A stretch of DNA of 15,414 nucleotides. Origin: Streptomyces katrae. Lineage in GTDB: Bacteria; Actinomycetota; Actinomycetes; Streptomycetales; Streptomycetaceae. A model generated the notes under the pieces. It saw only the letters and a program-made list of their open reading frames with translations, did not search any database and was not told the origin of the DNA. The stretch covers positions 1 to 15,414 of the forward strand of contig NZ_JZWV01000404.1 in the NCBI RefSeq assembly GCF_000966975.1. The letters run 5' to 3'. This document shows, piece after piece, positions 12,980-15,414 of the stretch (within the stretch, counting starts at the first letter, position 1; the number at the start of each line of letters is the position of its first letter). A program made the translations under genes and the position numbers.

Positions 12980-12994
12980 CTGACATGACGTCAG
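12980..12994. promoter_or_regulatory. CTGACG-type operator B, second copy in tandem
   Basis: CTGACATGACGTCAG has one arm mismatch (CTGACA for CTGACG). Its centre is 24 bases from that of operator A. It would overlap the transcription start predicted from TAATCT. Two sites about two helical turns apart suggest cooperative or paired binding. Confidence 0.7.
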
Positions 12995-13040
12995 CTACCG
13001 ACGACTCCATCGAGGTTCATCGAGCAGGGCGGGCGAAGCG

Positions 13041-15275
13041 ATGCTTGGATCTACTCACGGCACCCTCACCACCGACTTCCGCGCACGGGTCGAGGCCTGC
13101 GGGGAGACCCCCAGGACCGCCGTCCACTCCACTGCGGCACCGGCCGCCGGGGACACGGCCGAACTGGACGTCAGCGGCCGGCCCCTGCACTCCGACGTAC
13201 CCGATCTGGACCGGTTCTTCCGGCCGGAGTCGGTGGCCGTCATCGGCGCCTCCGACACCGAGGGCCGGCCCAACACCGGCATCACCCGGCAGCTGATCGC
13301 CTGGGCCGAGCGCGTCGGCGCCCGCGTCCACCCCGTGCACCCCACCCGGACCTCCGTCTTCGGACTGCCGTGCCACGCCTCCGTCGCCGAGCTGCCCGAA
13401 CAGGTCGACCTGGCCGTCCTCCTCGTCGCCGACCCGCTCCCCGTCATCGAGGAACTCGCCGACACCAAGGTCAAGTTCGCGGTCGCCTTCGCCTCCGGCT
13501 TCGCCGAGACCGGCGAGAGCGGCGCCGCCGCCCAGGCCCGGCTGACCGCCGCCGTGCAGCGCTCGGGGCTGCGCCTGCTCGGCCCGAACACCAACCTCAA
13601 CGCCTTCGAGAGCTTCCGCGAGGACCTCGACGGCCCGGCCATCGCCCTGATCACCCAGTCCGGCCACCAGGGCCGCCCCGTCTACACCCTCCAGGAGCTG
13701 GGCATCCGCCTCTCCCACTGGGCGCCCACGGGCAACGAGGCCGACCTGGAGACCGCCGACTTCATCTCCTACTTCGCCGAACGGCCCGAGGTCGGGGCCA
13801 TCGCCTGCTACGTCGAGGGCCTCAAGGACGGCCGCTCCTTCCTCCTCGCCGCCGACCGGGCCGCTCGCAACGGGGTCCCCGTCGTCGCCGTCAAGGTCGG
13901 CCGCACCGAGACCGGCGCCCGTATGGCCGCCTCGCACACCGGCAAGCTGACCGGCGCCGACACCGTCGTGGACGCCGCCATGCGCCAGTTCGGGGTGATC
14001 CGCGTCGACGGCCTCGACGAACTCCAGGACACCGCCGCCCTCCTCGCCCGGGCCAGGCCCCCGCAGGCCGAGGGGGTCGTCGTCTACTCCATATCCGGCG
14101 GCACCGGCGCCCACTTCTCCGACCTGGCCACCGAAGCCGGCCTCACCCTCCCCACCCTCTCGGAGGCCAAACAGGCCGAGCTCCACCAGTGGATCCCGTC
14201 CTACCTCAACGTCGCCAACCCCGTCGACAACGGCGGCCACCCGGTCGGCGACTGGCGCGGCCGCAAGATCATCGACGCGATCCTTGCCGACCCCTCCGTC
14301 GGCGTCCTGATCTGTCCGATCACCGGCCCCTTCCCGCCGATGAGCGACAAGCTGGCCCAGGACCTGGTCGACGCCGCCGAAGCCACCGACAAGCTGGTCT
14401 GCGTCATCTGGGGCTCCCCCGTCGGCACCGAGGAGGCCTACCGCTCGACCCTCCTCGGCTCCTCCCGCGTGGCCACGTTCCGCACCTTCGGCAACTGCAT
14501 CACCGCCGTCCGCGCCTACCTCGGCCACCACCGCTTCACGGCCTCCTACCGCTCCCCCTTCGACGAGGCCCCCCGCACCCCGTCCCCCTCCCACCGCAAG
14601 GCCCAGGCCCTGATGCGGCCCGGCCAGCAGCTGAGCGAACACGCCGCCAAGCAGCTGCTGCGCGCCTACGGGATCCGCGTCCCGCGCGAACAGCTGGTCA
14701 CCAGCGCCGCGGCGGCGGTCCGCGCCGCCGGGCTGGTCGGGTACCCGGTGGTCATGAAGGCCTCGGGCCCCCAGCTGGCCCACAAGACGGAACTCGGCCT
14801 GGTCAAGGTCGGCCTCACCTCGGCGAGCCAGATCCGCGACGCGTACCGGGAGCTGACGGACATCGCCCGCTACGAGAACATCCCGCTGGACGGGATCCTG
14901 GTCTGCCAGATGGTCGAACGCGGCGTCGAGATGGTCGTCGGCGTCACCCGGGACCCCCTCTTCGGCCCCACCGTCACCGTGGGCCTGGGCGGCGTCCTGG
15001 TGGAGGTCCTCCACGACGCGGCGGTCCGCGTACCCCCCTTCGGGGAGGACCAGGCCCGCACGATGCTCCGCGAACTGCGGGGGGCGGCGCTGCTGGACGG
15101 CGTACGGGGGGCTCCGCCGGCGGACGTGGACGCGCTGGTGGAGGTGGTCCTGCGGGTCCAGCGGATGGCGCTGGAACTGGGCGACGACCTCTCGGAGCTG
15201 GACATCAACCCCCTGATGGTCCTCCCCCGCGGCCAGGGGGCGGTGGCCCTGGACGCCCTGGCCATCTGCCGTTAG
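13041..15275 (+). CDS. Acetate-CoA ligase (ADP-forming) family protein, fused alpha-beta
   Basis: This is a 744-residue NDP-forming acyl-CoA synthetase homologue with both halves in one chain. The CoA-binding Rossmann domain begins at LDRFFRPESVAVIGASD (about 56-72). The succinyl-CoA-ligase-like domains follow, with the presumed phosphorylatable His in AASHTGKLTG (H299). The ATP-grasp domain starts at LSEHAAKQLLRAYGIRVP (531-548) and includes VVMKASGPQLAHKTELGL (K573, H581) and LDINPLMV near the end. The reaction is acyl acid + CoA + ATP to acyl-CoA + ADP + Pi, reversible. Which acid is used is unknown. A 55-residue N-terminal extension with no recognised domain precedes the CoA-binding domain. 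The ATG at 13041 has only a weak upstream AGGGCGG. Two tandem CTGACG operators lie 47-85 bases upstream, linking it to the acyl-CoA dehydrogenase, lipid-transfer and DoxX-DUF35 genes. Confidence 0.9.
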   Translation: MLGSTHGTLTTDFRARVEACGETPRTAVHSTAAPAAGDTAELDVSGRPLHSDVPDLDRFFRPESVAVIGASDTEGRPNTGITRQLIAWAERVGARVHPVHPTRTSVFGLPCHASVAELPEQVDLAVLLVADPLPVIEELADTKVKFAVAFASGFAETGESGAAAQARLTAAVQRSGLRLLGPNTNLNAFESFREDLDGPAIALITQSGHQGRPVYTLQELGIRLSHWAPTGNEADLETADFISYFAERPEVGAIACYVEGLKDGRSFLLAADRAARNGVPVVAVKVGRTETGARMAASHTGKLTGADTVVDAAMRQFGVIRVDGLDELQDTAALLARARPPQAEGVVVYSISGGTGAHFSDLATEAGLTLPTLSEAKQAELHQWIPSYLNVANPVDNGGHPVGDWRGRKIIDAILADPSVGVLICPITGPFPPMSDKLAQDLVDAAEATDKLVCVIWGSPVGTEEAYRSTLLGSSRVATFRTFGNCITAVRAYLGHHRFTASYRSPFDEAPRTPSPSHRKAQALMRPGQQLSEHAAKQLLRAYGIRVPREQLVTSAAAAVRAAGLVGYPVVMKASGPQLAHKTELGLVKVGLTSASQIRDAYRELTDIARYENIPLDGILVCQMVERGVEMVVGVTRDPLFGPTVTVGLGGVLVEVLHDAAVRVPPFGEDQARTMLRELRGAALLDGVRGAPPADVDALVEVVLRVQRMALELGDDLSELDINPLMVLPRGQGAVALDALAICR

Positions 15276-15305
15276 CCCGACGGACCTCCTCCGCCCCCGG
15301 ACCCC

Positions 15306-15413
15306 GCGCCTCAAACGCCGGCGGGCTATTTACAGCCCCGCCGGCAGATAGCCCCGCCGGCGCGGGGCTGGATTTCGCGGAGCGAAATTCCAGCCCGCGC
15401 GGCGTTTGAGCGC
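15306..15413. terminator. Long nested inverted repeat after the CoA ligase gene (Streptomyces-type intergenic element)
   Basis: The outer arms CTCAAACGCCG (15310-15320) and CGGCGTTTGAG (15400-15410) pair perfectly. They are extended inward by GCGGGCT (15321-15327) with AGCCCGC (15392-15398), and outward by GCG/CGC, with single-base bulges. An inner hairpin pairs GGCTGGATTTCGC (15366-15378) with 15382-15395, again with one bulge. A second short hairpin (15351-15368) and a direct repeat of AGCCCCGCCGGC (15334-15345 and 15350-15361) fill the rest. The CTCAAACGCCG and GATTTCGC parts are familiar from intergenic repeats found downstream of many Streptomyces genes. It probably ends the ligase transcript. 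Confidence 0.7.
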
Positions 15414-15414
15414 A

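Larger units (their letters stand above)
12780..13040. promoter_or_regulatory. Intergenic region between SnoaL-like and CoA ligase genes
   Basis: These 261 bases hold no supported gene. The left part carries the probable leaderless promoter of the SnoaL-like gene. The right part carries two CTGACG operators, TAATCT (12976-12981) as a possible -10 box for the CoA ligase gene, and an untranslated leader of roughly 50 bases. A short frame starting at the ATG at 12985 overlaps operator B but is out of register with the ligase and was not accepted. Confidence 0.5.

Noticed and set aside
12985..13296. A 103-codon plus-strand frame starting at an ATG inside operator B
   Set aside because: It is out of frame with the CoA ligase, its product is Pro/Ser/Arg-rich, and the overlapping ligase frame is clearly coding from 13041.
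4925..15275. Treating the whole block as one steroid-degradation gene cluster
   Set aside because: The lipid-transfer, DUF35 and acyl-CoA dehydrogenase homologues are suggestive. But ring-degrading enzymes (Kst/Hsa), Mce transporters and MaoC hydratases are absent, so only a shared acyl-CoA regulon is claimed.
13017..15314. A 765-codon open frame on the minus strand opposite the CoA ligase gene
   Set aside because: Its product is Gly/Asp/Val/Arg-rich with no domain. It is an antisense frame kept open by the high GC content of a clearly recognised gene.
1..15414. CRISPR arrays, tRNA/rRNA genes, insertion sequences or attachment sites
   Set aside because: No regularly spaced repeats with unique spacers, no transposase or integrase-like protein, and no cloverleaf-like sequence were seen on either strand.

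Overview
The window is GC-rich DNA (roughly 70 percent or more, with strong G/C at third codon positions) from an actinomycete, very probably a Streptomyces or close relative. Support comes from the codon use, the Hanks-type kinase, the F420-dependent (Ddn-type) nitroreductase homologue, several leaderless-looking starts, and the CTCAAACGCCG inverted repeat at the right end. No phage, plasmid, IS, CRISPR, tRNA or rRNA signal was seen. It looks like a chromosomal region of mixed metabolic and housekeeping genes.

Layout from left to right. Positions 1-913 (-) hold the N-terminal part of a Ser/Thr protein kinase that runs off the left edge. Positions 1111-1965 (-) encode a two-domain VOC (glyoxalase-fold) protein. 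Positions 2266-2913 (+) encode a TetR-family regulator resembling AtrA. A perfect hairpin and a 12-bp tandem repeat follow, lying between convergent genes. Positions 3043-4757 (-) are a two-gene operon, an acyl-CoA dehydrogenase homologue followed by a Ddn-type nitroreductase. Divergent from it, 4925-6139 (+) encodes a lipid-transfer (thiolase-fold) protein. Positions 6233-7728 (-) encode a protealysin-type M4 metallopeptidase and its overlapping emfourin-type inhibitor. Positions 8046-8633 (-) encode a small membrane protein, divergent from a PNPOx-family protein (8678-9343, +). Positions 9360-10219 (-) are a DoxX membrane protein plus zinc-ribbon/OB-fold (DUF35) operon. Positions 10288-11061 (-) encode an Asp/Glu-racemase (maleate isomerase) family protein, divergent from a YUCCA/FMO-like flavoprotein (11234-12397, +). 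A SnoaL/NTF2-like gene with an apparent C-terminal frameshift (about 12779 leftward, -) follows. Last is a large acetate-CoA ligase (ADP-forming) family protein (13041-15275, +).

The main unifying observation is a palindrome, CTGACG-N3-CGTCAG, found five times. It lies immediately upstream of the acyl-CoA dehydrogenase operon, the lipid-transfer gene, the DoxX-DUF35 operon and (twice, in tandem) the CoA ligase gene. Two copies 5.3 kb apart are identical over all 15 bases. These four units together could supply acyl-CoA activation, acyl-CoA oxidation, and a thiolase-fold/DUF35 carbon-carbon cleaving or condensing pair. The simplest reading is a dispersed acyl-CoA (steroid-, branched- or aromatic-acid-like) catabolic regulon under one repressor, probably of the TetR type. 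The protealysin-emfourin pair lies inside this block but has no such site. It looks like a separate, self-contained cytoplasmic protease/inhibitor module.
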